Positions 19,373-27,998 of a DNA stretch of 64,000 bases are shown here, in pieces. The notes below the pieces were generated by a model. It was not told the origin of the DNA, did no database searches, and worked only from the letters and a program-made list of their open reading frames with translations. Origin of the DNA: CAZEQJ01 sp964514385 (GTDB lineage: Bacteria; Bacteroidota; Bacteroidia; Cytophagales; Cyclobacteriaceae); contig CAZEQJ010000006.1 of assembly GCA_964514385.1 (NCBI GenBank), positions 1 to 64,000 on the forward strand, given 5' to 3'. The translations under genes and the position numbers were made by a program. Each line of letters opens with the position of its first letter. Position 1 is the first letter of the stretch.

Positions 19373-19693
19373 ATGTTATTTGGTTTAAGTGACCGTAGTA
19401 TTCAAAAGTTGGTTAGTTGTTTCAGGACTGAAAATAAGATTGATAAAGTTATTATTTATGGCTCCAGAGCAAAAGGCAATTTTAAGAAAGGATCAGATAT
19501 TGACCTGGTTCTTATTGGAGATCAATTATCAACTACCGATTTACTGAAAATTGAAAACCGTATTGAAGATCTTCTTCTTCCGTTTAAGGTTGATGTATCA
19601 TTATTTCACCAAATAAATAATGAAGAATTACTAGATCACATCAATCGGGTCGGAAAACCCTTCTATGAGAATTCATTATACTCAGAAAAATAA
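19373..19693 (+). CDS. Minimal nucleotidyltransferase (MNT domain), orphaned from its HEPN partner
   Basis: Small Pol-beta-type nucleotidyltransferase of the MNT family; in type VII toxin-antitoxin pairs the MNT protein modifies (for example AMPylates) and silences the cognate HEPN toxin. The signature G30-SRAKG-(x5)-SDIDL is complete, with metal ligands Asp42 and Asp44 and the third carboxylate Asp74 in FKVDVSLF. Length of 106 aa is normal for the domain. The gene would usually be co-transcribed with a HEPN gene; here only the C-terminal remnant of one is left upstream, so the antitoxin-like partner may have lost its target. ATG start at 19373 is supported by the adjacent HEPN stop. Confidence 0.85.
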   Translation: MLFGLSDRSIQKLVSCFRTENKIDKVIIYGSRAKGNFKKGSDIDLVLIGDQLSTTDLLKIENRIEDLLLPFKVDVSLFHQINNEELLDHINRVGKPFYENSLYSEK

Positions 19694-19725
19694 AAATCAT
19701 TATCCAACTGCAAAACTTCAAATAC

Positions 19726-19770
19726 CTACTTTGGAGAAATAATCGATACCCATTCACCTCAGGGTGCCAT
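19726..19770 (-). pseudogene. Fossil C-terminus of a second GH97 gene
   Basis: Read on the minus strand this stretch gives MAP-stop-GEWVSIISPK-stop, against EMAPGGGWVAIISPK-stop at the end of the intact GH97 at 21703. Codon-by-codon comparison of the two gene ends gives about 37 of 48 bases identical, and the in-frame TGA replaces a glycine GGA. The remainder of the copy is not recognisable in the flanking sequence, which is therefore decayed or was replaced. Confidence 0.6.
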
Positions 19771-19891
19771 TTGAGCAATCAGAGTCATCCAGCTTCCGGA
19801 GACTCTGATGCGAAATCTCGAAAGTCGGCTTCAATTAATGGGGAGCCGGAGCCAGCAATAGCAGTTAAAGTGACAAAATAGAAGGTATCGT

Positions 19892-21178
19892 TCAGCTTAT
19901 GAACTTCTCTGGATGTAATAAAAAATCACTTGCCTTTATTATATGAATATTACCAAGACTGGTTTTTTCGATGCTTTCCTGGTTTAATGTTATAATATAG
20001 GAACTATGAATGCCGGTAGATTTCATCGCTTCCAATAATCCCTTTATTTCTCTTCTTTCTGTTGGTGGATTAGATAAATCCAGGCATACATTTACTAAGT
20101 ATTGATCTTCTTCATAAAAATCAACTTCCTGGTTATCCTTAAAATAATTGGGTGACTTCACAATTCTACGTAATGCCAGGTAAACCAAATTTTCTAAGAC
20201 CCGGTCTATATCTGTGAAACCGGACATAACATATTTGAATGCCGGGTCGACGGTGTATATTTTATCCGGATTAATATTTCTTTGCCGTTCTGACCGGCTC
20301 CACATCTGAATACGAAATAAAGCAAATGCTTCTTCAAGATAGGAAAGATATTCATAGACAGTATTTTTACTGATTGAATAGCCCTGTGATTTCAAATCAT
20401 TATATAACTTATTGACGCTCAATAAAGTAGCCAAATTATTCATCGAATATTTCAATAAGTATTTTAACAGAGATGGTGTTCGTATTCCAAATCTTTCGAC
20501 TAAATCCCGGTAGATCATTATATCGATGTAATCGCCGATCGTTTTTTTATGAAAAACCTCATCAAGAAATATCAGTTCCGGGTACCCTCCTTGTTTGATA
20601 TATTGATAAAATGCATTTTCCATTAATGCTTTTCCTTTAGAGGAGTTCTGGTCGATTTGTATCCTATTGAAGCGTAAAAATTCTTTGAAAGAAAGGGGAA
20701 GCACCTCGACAGGATACGTTCTACCACGTAATGATGTAGCTATTTCTCTGCTTAATAGTTTACTTGACGATCCGGTAATGAAGATTCTACAATTTTCCTG
20801 ATCGATGAGTCTGCGTATAAATTTTTCCCAGTTTTTTACTTCCTGTACCTCATCGAAAAAGAAGAATGTTTTCTCGTCCTTGTTGTGAGGATATAACTCA
20901 TAATAGGCCGATAAAAATAAACCCACTTCCTCTAAAGTAAGTGGGTACAACCGGTCATCTTCAAAGTTGATATACGTAATGCGGTCTACCCGTATCTCAC
21001 ACCTTAATCTCCTTACTGTTTGTAAACAAATAGATGTTTTACCGGCCCTTCTTGGCCCAAAAATGGAAATTACTTTATCCAGTTGTAAAGGAATTTCAAT
21101 ATCACGATCAATGATATAATCCAATTTCCTTTGATGAAAATCAGTAATAAGCTCCTTAAACACTGATTTTTTATTCAT
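19892..21178 (-). CDS. AAA-type ATPase with DUF4143 domain (AAA_14 family)
   Basis: P-loop ATPase of the archaeal/bacterial AAA_14-DUF4143 family, whose biological role is unknown though it is often mobile and present in many paralogues. Walker A is G41-PRRAGKT48; Walker B is FFFFDE (Asp109-Glu110) followed by VQEVKNWEKFIRRL; the sensor strand is FITGSSSKLLSREIA, a hallmark of the family; the arginine-rich LRGRTYPVEVLPLSFKEF follows. The C-terminal half (SMNNLATLLSVNKLYNDLKS, the NTVYEYLSYLEEAFALF winged-helix segment and a nuclease-like FKDNQEVDFY stretch) corresponds to DUF4143. It lies between a fossil GH97 end and an intact GH97, in AT-rich surroundings, so it may have inserted into or displaced a duplicated GH97 gene. 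Confidence 0.88.
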   Translation of the reverse strand: MNKKSVFKELITDFHQRKLDYIIDRDIEIPLQLDKVISIFGPRRAGKTSICLQTVRRLRCEIRVDRITYINFEDDRLYPLTLEEVGLFLSAYYELYPHNKDEKTFFFFDEVQEVKNWEKFIRRLIDQENCRIFITGSSSKLLSREIATSLRGRTYPVEVLPLSFKEFLRFNRIQIDQNSSKGKALMENAFYQYIKQGGYPELIFLDEVFHKKTIGDYIDIMIYRDLVERFGIRTPSLLKYLLKYSMNNLATLLSVNKLYNDLKSQGYSISKNTVYEYLSYLEEAFALFRIQMWSRSERQRNINPDKIYTVDPAFKYVMSGFTDIDRVLENLVYLALRRIVKSPNYFKDNQEVDFYEEDQYLVNVCLDLSNPPTERREIKGLLEAMKSTGIHSSYIITLNQESIEKTSLGNIHIIKASDFLLHPEKFIS

Positions 21179-21702
21179 ACTGATTTTATGTCTTTATACA
21201 AAGAGATAATATTATATATTTTTATCCTTATTAAAAAGGATAATATAAATAATATTCGCTCCATTTTCAAAGTACACACCCGACCCTTTCCGCCGCCAGG
21301 CGACGTACATGCTGATCTGATTTTCTTTGGGCTTATATCCTGCCTCGTCGATTTACCTACCTAAGGTATGACAGGCAGGCGGTAAAATCCTCCCTCCCCA
21401 ATATTGTTGGGGATTGGGGAAAATCACTCGATGAGCGCGAATTTTCATCAAAAAAAACTCGTCGAGTAATAAAGGGCATCTTTAACCATATGTTCTTTTT
21501 TCATGGCATTCTTTAAAAATAAGGATTAATCAGATTATTTAAAGATCAGTTAATGAAATCGTAGACTCAGCGTCTCCCTGAGGGATGACTCTGAGAGAGG
21601 GAATTGTAGGGGTTCGTGAGGACAAGAACCTAAATAGACACGAACATTAACAGAGTAGATTATAAAATGCACTGACTCACGCATGAATCAGCGCTAGTTA
21701 AC
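21179..21702. repeat. Gene-free stretch with short hairpins
   Basis: No coding potential was found. Visible structures are CCTACCTAAGGTATG followed by a GACAGGCAGGC block (about 21354-21371, reminiscent of palindromic repeat fragments common in Cytophagales), a perfect hairpin CCCCAA-TATTG-TTGGGG at 21396-21412, and TCCCT-G-AGGGA near 21575. None is followed by a clear T run, so these are read as repeat remnants rather than terminators. Confidence 0.4.
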
Positions 21703-23649
21703 TTATTTGGGAGAAATAATCGCGACCCAGCCTCCTCCGGGAGCCATTTCTATATCAAGCTGATCCGAACTGGTAACAACTTTTGATTCCAGTTTATAGT
21801 CTTCTGCATATTTTGAGGCGTTTACGCCATCCCTGACGATATCAACATTGAATTCACCTTCACCTAAGAAATCAAGGTTGACTTTAAAGTCTCTCGCATC
21901 CCAATCGGTCATCGCACCCAAATACCACGTGTCTCCTTTCCTTCTGGCTACTACGATGTAATCTGAAATTTTACCTTCCAGTACATGTGTTTCATCCCAG
22001 TCTGCAGGAATTCTCGATATAAATGCAGTATAGGGTGTATCTTCAAGGTAAGCCGTTGGCGCATCACAAAACATCTGCAATGGACTTTCATACACCACAT
22101 ACATCGCCGCCTGATGGCACCGTGTGCCCTGGCTCATCGGTCGATAATAGGAGATATTGTAGTTACGGCGCTGTGCATTGCGCATGGCACCCGGTGTATA
22201 ATCCATAGGGCCGGCTACCATTCGCGTAAAGGGTAATGTCACATTATGATCCGGTGTACAATCCTCACTCCATTTATTGTTTTCACCACCACGCACTCCT
22301 TCATACGTCATGACATTGGGATAAGCGCTTCGTAGTCCGGCTGGCTTAAATGCACCGTGAAAATCAACCAGCAGCTTGTACCTGGCTGCAGTTTCGGCAA
22401 TTTCCTCATAGGATTTCACCATGGCCTGGTCTGCCCGTTGCATAAAATCAACTTTGATTCCGGCCACATCCCAGCTACTGTAAAGGCTTAAAATCCCATC
22501 CAGATTTTTTACCAGCGGATGCCAAAGCACCCAGAGTATTAGTTCAACATTTTTTTCTTTTCCATAGGCTACGAGTTCAGGTATATCAATATCCAGATTA
22601 GACTCCATCACTTCGGTGGTCGTTTTGGTCCAACCTTCATCGAGAATTACATATTCGAGCCCAAATTCTGAGGCGAAATCAATGTAGTATTTATAGGTTT
22701 CGGTGTTTATACCTGACTCAAAATCAACATTCCAGATGTTGTTGGCATTGTACCAGTCCCAGGCAATACGACCTGGTTGGATCCAGTCCGTTTCTTCTAA
22801 TTGATTTGGTCGGGATAATGCCATCACCAGGTTGCTTTCTACGAAGTCTCTGTCATCATCGCTGATCATAATCACCCGCCAGGGGTAACTCCTGTTTCCG
22901 CCGGTTTTAGCGATATAATCCGCTTCCTCATCGATCACTTCATATCGATCCGGTCGCCTTGGATTAGGCCTGATGTCAAGTATATAATGCGGGAATTTTG
23001 ACTTGAATGAATGTTCACCTGATTTTTCAAGAAACAATCCCGGGTAATCAAACTGATCGGCCTCCGTAATCAACACTCCGACATTTTCTACATCATACCT
23101 GATCGGCAGGGCAGTAAACTGACCTTCCGGTATGGTGTCTATAGCCTGATACTGATAGGCCTGCTCATAATGGGAATATAAACTTCGCTCCGGAGACCAC
23201 CAGGAGGTAGTTCCTTCAGGAAACTGTAAAGCCAGTAATTCGTCCATGACCGTCACTTCACCTCGCTGAATGCTTTCAAAGCGATAGGCAATACCATCAT
23301 TGTAAACCCGGAAAACCAACTGGTCTTTTGATCTGAACCTTAAGGTCAGTTCATTGTATTCGACCGGAAATGTGCGGTCTTTATGGGATACTATGACTGT
23401 TTTTATGCCATTGCCACTTGCCCGTGACACTTCCCTGATCCGACTTTCATGTATCTTGCCATTATCACCGAGGTCCATGCCAATGTCAGCCCTGCTGATG
23501 ACTTCAGCCCCCTTGTAGGTAGCTTTAAATGAGATTCCGTCATTTTTGGTGATCGTGAGCAGTATGTTTGCATCAGGTGAGGCTATTTTATACTCCTGTG
23601 CCATTAAAAGGAGCGGAGAAAATAGTATGATGTATAAAATGTTCTTCAT
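21703..23649 (-). CDS. GH97 glycosidase, retaining alpha-galactosidase-type
   Basis: Secreted or periplasmic GH97 enzyme: signal peptide MKNILYIILFSPLLLMAQ, N-terminal beta-sandwich (super-sandwich) to ~residue 280, (beta/alpha)8 barrel from RIAWDWYNANNIWNVDFESG, and a C-terminal beta domain. In GH97 the retaining alpha-galactosidase branch (for example BT1871) uses an Asp nucleophile in a GxKxDF-like strand and a Glu acid/base; here Asp401 in GIKVDFMQRADQ and Glu450 in MTYEGVRGGENNKW fit, so alpha-galactosidase rather than inverting alpha-glucosidase is favoured. ATG 23649 is chosen because it opens the signal peptide; the longer frame to 23706 runs through a leader hairpin. Monocistronic, next to the hybrid regulator gene; a remnant of a second GH97 lies 1.9 kb downstream. 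Confidence 0.9.
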   Translation of the reverse strand: MKNILYIILFSPLLLMAQEYKIASPDANILLTITKNDGISFKATYKGAEVISRADIGMDLGDNGKIHESRIREVSRASGNGIKTVIVSHKDRTFPVEYNELTLRFRSKDQLVFRVYNDGIAYRFESIQRGEVTVMDELLALQFPEGTTSWWSPERSLYSHYEQAYQYQAIDTIPEGQFTALPIRYDVENVGVLITEADQFDYPGLFLEKSGEHSFKSKFPHYILDIRPNPRRPDRYEVIDEEADYIAKTGGNRSYPWRVIMISDDDRDFVESNLVMALSRPNQLEETDWIQPGRIAWDWYNANNIWNVDFESGINTETYKYYIDFASEFGLEYVILDEGWTKTTTEVMESNLDIDIPELVAYGKEKNVELILWVLWHPLVKNLDGILSLYSSWDVAGIKVDFMQRADQAMVKSYEEIAETAARYKLLVDFHGAFKPAGLRSAYPNVMTYEGVRGGENNKWSEDCTPDHNVTLPFTRMVAGPMDYTPGAMRNAQRRNYNISYYRPMSQGTRCHQAAMYVVYESPLQMFCDAPTAYLEDTPYTAFISRIPADWDETHVLEGKISDYIVVARRKGDTWYLGAMTDWDARDFKVNLDFLGEGEFNVDIVRDGVNASKYAEDYKLESKVVTSSDQLDIEMAPGGGWVAIISPK

Positions 23650-23668
23650 GTTCATAAGATTAAATAAA

Positions 23669-23690
23669 TAGGAGGACCTGAGCCCTCCTA
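23669..23690 (-). promoter_or_regulatory. Leader hairpin ahead of GH97
   Basis: Perfect inverted repeat TAGGAGG-(8 nt)-CCTCCTA lies 20-41 bases upstream of the GH97 ATG. On the transcript it folds a Shine-Dalgarno-like AGGAGG into a stem. Its distance from the ATG argues against direct start-codon masking; function unknown. Confidence 0.4.
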
Positions 23691-23941
23691 AATAAACGCA
23701 AAACAAACTGATTATGAAATTTACCTAATTGTCCGCATGAAAGGTTTTTCAGTTCAATCCTTTTATGCCAGACATCATGAAAATTTGAAATAGTGAATTG
23801 TAATTAAAATAGAATTTCTTCATTAAGCTAAAAACAAAACCTGATTCCACTAAAACATGATTATACGATACAAATGAATTGAAATCGTAGTCTCATAGAT
23901 TACACTTATGTTCATAAAACAGTAACGAATATTGAACCATC

Positions 23942-26900
23942 TTAATCATCTGATCGTTTTTGCAGGAAGTCGCGAGGCGACTGACCAAAATATTGTTTAA
24001 ACCTCCTTGTAAAATACGTAGGGCTTGAGAAGCCTGTCTGGTACGCCGCTTCTGACACATTGCAATTTTTATCCACCATAAGCCGTACCGCCTCCTTCAG
24101 CCTTACTGTGTTAATAAATTCAGTGGCAGAACAGTCTGCAATTTTCTTCAGTTTCAGGTGGAGCATCGTACGACTGAGGCCGATCTGGCTGGTCAGGAAA
24201 CTTACATCCAGGCCGGCTTTATCGATGTTACTCTTTATGATATTAGTAAGCTTATCGATAAACTCACGGTCAGACTCTGACTGCGTGAGGTCAGTGACCG
24301 GCATCATGGCATCTTTCTTGAATTTTCTGATCAGGCTGTCACGTGTAATGAGCAGGTTATGGATATTCTGTTCCAGTATATGAGCAAGAAATGGCTTTTC
24401 AAGGTAGATGTCAGCACCTGTTTTGAGGCCTTCATAGCGGTTTTCATCGCCGGTTTTAGCTGTAAGCATGATAACCGGAATATGGGAAGTTTCGAAACTG
24501 GATTTTACCTTTGATGTAAATTCGAACCCATCCATTTCAGGCATCATAACATCGCAGATAATTAAATCGATCTGCCTGTCCTTCATCTTTTCCAGCGCCT
24601 CCACTCCATTATGGGCCTTGGTAATATCATACGTGTCACTCAGGGATCCGGCAATGAAGTCAATAAGCTCTTCATTGTCTTCGATCAACAGTATTCTGGG
24701 CTTGCCCTGACTATTTGATACTGCAGTGCCATTATCCGGTTTTTTGGCAGATAGCTTCTGCATTTCCTGTACCGGATGATGTTCTGACTCCGGCGTACTA
24801 ATCTCAGTATCATCATAGTCCGATCTTTCTACAGGTAGATCTATTTTAAAGATGGTACCTACACCTGATTTACTTTTTACAAAGATCTTCCCTCTATGAA
24901 GCTTTACCAGGCTTTGGACAAAGGCCAGACCAATTCCTGAGCCGTAATAACCCTCTATGCTATTACTTTCTGATTGGTAAAAACGATCGAATATACGGTT
25001 TACCACACGCGGCTCCATACCCTTCCCTGTATCCTTGACGGTAAGTTTCAATATCTGGTGCCCTGAGCTATTGTCGGCTAACTGGGCTGTAACCGTGATG
25101 GTGCCGTTAGCAGGAGTAAACTTAAATGCATTGGAGATCAGATTGATCAGCATTTTTTCTACCCTTGCAAGGTCAAACCAAACCGGATCTCTGGCCTCGT
25201 CACACTCAAAGACCAATTCAATATCATGGTCGGTGGCGGTAGATTCAAATGACTGTTTCAGGTTATTAAATAACCGGTCGATTGAGGTATGCACAACCCT
25301 GAGGTTCTCCTTACCCTGTTCTATTTTTCTGAATTCAAGTAACTGATTTACCAGGTCCAGTAATCGGTGGGCATTGATATCAATTCCCCTGAGTTTATCT
25401 TTAACATAGGGGCTCACTTTCTCATCCGCAAGCAGTTTGGATACGGGGCCAATGATCAGTGTGAGGGGTGTGCGAAGCTCGTGGGAAATATTGGTAAAGA
25501 ATTCCAGCTTTATCTGGTTCATTTCCACCGCATGAATCCTTTCCTTACGCTCCAGTGTGGCGATAGCACGTGACTTCTGTATACGGGATGTCACCACCGA
25601 TATCATAATGAGTATTGCCGCCAGAACTGCAACATAAAACACAAAGCCTAATGGAGAAAGCCAGAACGGAGGTTTCACACGTATGACCAGCATGGTACTC
25701 TCCTCATCCCACGAGGAGTTGTCAAAGGATGCTTTTACATGAAATTTATAAGTGCCTGGTCCGAGATTAGTGTAAGTGGCAAAGTTCTGATTTCCCATAT
25801 AATTATAATCAGACTCAAAGCCCTCCAGGTAGTACGCGTAATTACATTTGCCCTGATTGAGAAAATTAAGGGCCGAAAACTCGATTGTAAATACATTCTG
25901 ATCGTAATCAAGACGTATAAGGTCTGCCTGTGTGATTGACCGATCCAATATGGGTGTGGATTCATCCGGCTCCACTGCCTGGTTAAATAACTTCAGGTTG
26001 GTCAACACCACCTGATTTGAGCGATCATCGACCACTTTGGCCCGTTCATCAAAATATACCAGCCCTTCATTGCTGCCAAAATATATCGTACCACGACTAT
26101 CTTTAAAAGCAGCTCTGTAGTTGAACTGACTAAACGGTATACCGGTGTCGCTATTGAATAAAACGGCCTCACCTGTTTCGAAATCAAGCCTCACGAGCCC
26201 CTCGTTGGTGCTCACCCAGAAGATTTCACCAAACCCCTGTTGCAGGCCGTATATCCAGGAGCCGGGAAAGCCTGTTGTTTCAGGGCTAAACCTGTAGATG
26301 GTATCCTTTTGGCCATCATAACAGAATAGACCTTCAAAGCTGTCACCAATCCATAGCCGTTGTTTATTATCGGATTTCACAAAATTGACCCCCTGCAATC
26401 GTCCGGCACGGTCAAAGTTATGCAGCTTCTGGGTTTTAAGGTCGTAGTAATGAACTTGCGTTCTTGAGGATAACCAGACTTTTCCATGTGATAACGCCGC
26501 CTTTTCAACCATTACGCCGTCAAATACATCCGTAAAGAAGCGGGTGAATAGTCCTGTCGATTTTCGATATACATTGATGCCGTTGATAGTGGTAACAAAA
26601 ACCGAATCGCCCACATCGAGGAATGAATAAATGTCATTTGACATGAGAGCAGGCGTATTTCTGGTGTTCACATAGCGAATGCTTTTATCACGTAAATCAA
26701 AAATATTGATGCCCCCGGTATAGGTTGCAATCCATAAATGGTCAGGGTCAGCAAAATAGAGGTCGTGCACATTGCCATAACTGAGGCCGTTATTGAGAGA
26801 CTTTACCGGATCCTTATCGATAGTGCCGTCGGCAGTATTTAGTTTGTTGATACCGAGATCCTCCAGACCGATCCATATATTGCCTTCATCATCTTCTGCA

Positions 26901-27982
26901 AACGAACTTACAGCATTTCCTCCCAGAAACTGATCTCCAATGCCGGGTGATATAGTCTTAAAAAATGGTTTTCTCTTGGCCCAAAGATTGATTCCGCTAA
27001 AATAAGTACCCAGCCATACGTTGCCATCCCGGTCACAAAAGGCAGAATAAATAGGGTTTGAACTTAGCCCCTGAGGATTGGTAATAGAAAAAACACTTCT
27101 TGAGATTTTCTCTCCTTCCGGACTCCACCTTGTAAGTCCCCCCTCAGTACCGAGCCATATGGTGCCTTCACTATCTTCTTCCATGACGTGAACATAATTA
27201 TGGGTAATTCTTAAGTTTTCATCCTCATTATTCTGGGTGTAAATCCGCACATCTTCCTTGTATGGCATCAGCCGCGCAAGTCCGTTTTCGTTATCATTAA
27301 CCCAAATATGGCCATAAGAATCAAGGTATACCATCGATAGTGAGGGAAGCGGTGCTTCATATTGTGTGAACTTACCGCCATCAAAATAATTGATAAAGTC
27401 CTGGCTGCCATTGGTGGTAACCAATACATACCGATAATCTCTCACATCAACCAGTTTGATGCTGTGATTGACCTGTGTTTCTGAAAATATCTCTTCACTG
27501 GAGATGCTCATATCCGGCTTTACAGTAAGCCTGTATACATGGGTATCCGTATGGTAAAGTAATAAACGGTCTGTTATCAGCTGACCGGCTCCCAACCTGT
27601 TCAGTGCCCTGAGATACCGGAAGTTTTCTGACTTATAGTCGAAATAATAAAAATCATTGTCAATGTTTCTGGCAACCAGCAACGTATCGTTGATCAGATC
27701 CATCGTGTTGGCACGAAGGTTTACCGTATGGCCTGCAGAATCTGTTGCCGGAAAGGATCTGAAGTTATAACCATCAAACCGGCATAATGTCTCTCTGTTG
27801 GCCAGCCAGATAAAGCCATAAATATCCTGTTCAATATCCTTGATATAAGTTGACGGTAATCCGTCCTTATTAGAATAATGAATAAATGAGAGCTCTTCCG
27901 TCTGTGGCTGAGCTATAGCTGTTATCGAAAACAAAAAAATTGAGAAGACAAGGCTTCTCTGTTCACCCCTCCATATTATCAT
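23942..27982 (-). CDS. Hybrid two-component system regulator (periplasmic beta-propeller, histidine kinase, receiver, AraC output)
   Basis: Single-chain sensor-regulator typical of Bacteroidota polysaccharide loci. Order: signal peptide/first TM, two seven-bladed reg_prop propellers (~30-690; blades such as EDSEGTIWLGTEGGL, EDDEGNIWIGLEDLG), Y_Y_Y domain (~700-780, LGPGTYKFHVKAS), one TM helix (PLGFVFYVAVLAAILIMISV), HisKA with His834 in FTNISHELRTPL, HATPase (NLISNAFKFTPANG, DTGKGME, GSGIGLAFV), receiver with Asp1144 in IICDVMMPEMDG, and AraC HTH (LSRTMLHLKLKKI ... FSSPTYFTRRFKQYFGQSP). It presumably senses an oligosaccharide or glycopeptide in the periplasm and activates nearby operons. It follows the DUF885 gene by 16 bp and may be co-transcribed with it; the 21-bp repeats noted elsewhere are plausible targets. 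Confidence 0.94.
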   Translation of the reverse strand: MIIWRGEQRSLVFSIFLFSITAIAQPQTEELSFIHYSNKDGLPSTYIKDIEQDIYGFIWLANRETLCRFDGYNFRSFPATDSAGHTVNLRANTMDLINDTLLVARNIDNDFYYFDYKSENFRYLRALNRLGAGQLITDRLLLYHTDTHVYRLTVKPDMSISSEEIFSETQVNHSIKLVDVRDYRYVLVTTNGSQDFINYFDGGKFTQYEAPLPSLSMVYLDSYGHIWVNDNENGLARLMPYKEDVRIYTQNNEDENLRITHNYVHVMEEDSEGTIWLGTEGGLTRWSPEGEKISRSVFSITNPQGLSSNPIYSAFCDRDGNVWLGTYFSGINLWAKRKPFFKTISPGIGDQFLGGNAVSSFAEDDEGNIWIGLEDLGINKLNTADGTIDKDPVKSLNNGLSYGNVHDLYFADPDHLWIATYTGGINIFDLRDKSIRYVNTRNTPALMSNDIYSFLDVGDSVFVTTINGINVYRKSTGLFTRFFTDVFDGVMVEKAALSHGKVWLSSRTQVHYYDLKTQKLHNFDRAGRLQGVNFVKSDNKQRLWIGDSFEGLFCYDGQKDTIYRFSPETTGFPGSWIYGLQQGFGEIFWVSTNEGLVRLDFETGEAVLFNSDTGIPFSQFNYRAAFKDSRGTIYFGSNEGLVYFDERAKVVDDRSNQVVLTNLKLFNQAVEPDESTPILDRSITQADLIRLDYDQNVFTIEFSALNFLNQGKCNYAYYLEGFESDYNYMGNQNFATYTNLGPGTYKFHVKASFDNSSWDEESTMLVIRVKPPFWLSPLGFVFYVAVLAAILIMISVVTSRIQKSRAIATLERKERIHAVEMNQIKLEFFTNISHELRTPLTLIIGPVSKLLADEKVSPYVKDKLRGIDINAHRLLDLVNQLLEFRKIEQGKENLRVVHTSIDRLFNNLKQSFESTATDHDIELVFECDEARDPVWFDLARVEKMLINLISNAFKFTPANGTITVTAQLADNSSGHQILKLTVKDTGKGMEPRVVNRIFDRFYQSESNSIEGYYGSGIGLAFVQSLVKLHRGKIFVKSKSGVGTIFKIDLPVERSDYDDTEISTPESEHHPVQEMQKLSAKKPDNGTAVSNSQGKPRILLIEDNEELIDFIAGSLSDTYDITKAHNGVEALEKMKDRQIDLIICDVMMPEMDGFEFTSKVKSSFETSHIPVIMLTAKTGDENRYEGLKTGADIYLEKPFLAHILEQNIHNLLITRDSLIRKFKKDAMMPVTDLTQSESDREFIDKLTNIIKSNIDKAGLDVSFLTSQIGLSRTMLHLKLKKIADCSATEFINTVRLKEAVRLMVDKNCNVSEAAYQTGFSSPTYFTRRFKQYFGQSPRDFLQKRSDD

Positions 27983-27998
27983 TTAATATGTTCCTCCT

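Noticed and set aside
21396..21412. CCCCAA-TATTG-TTGGGG hairpin as a terminator
   Set aside because: No T run on either strand and too far from neighbouring gene ends; kept only as a repeat fragment.
23710..23790. GTCCGCATG/GTTCAATCC as a further 21-bp box pair ahead of GH97
   Set aside because: Spacing is right (23731/23752) but the first box matches the consensus poorly, so it was not counted in the regulon.
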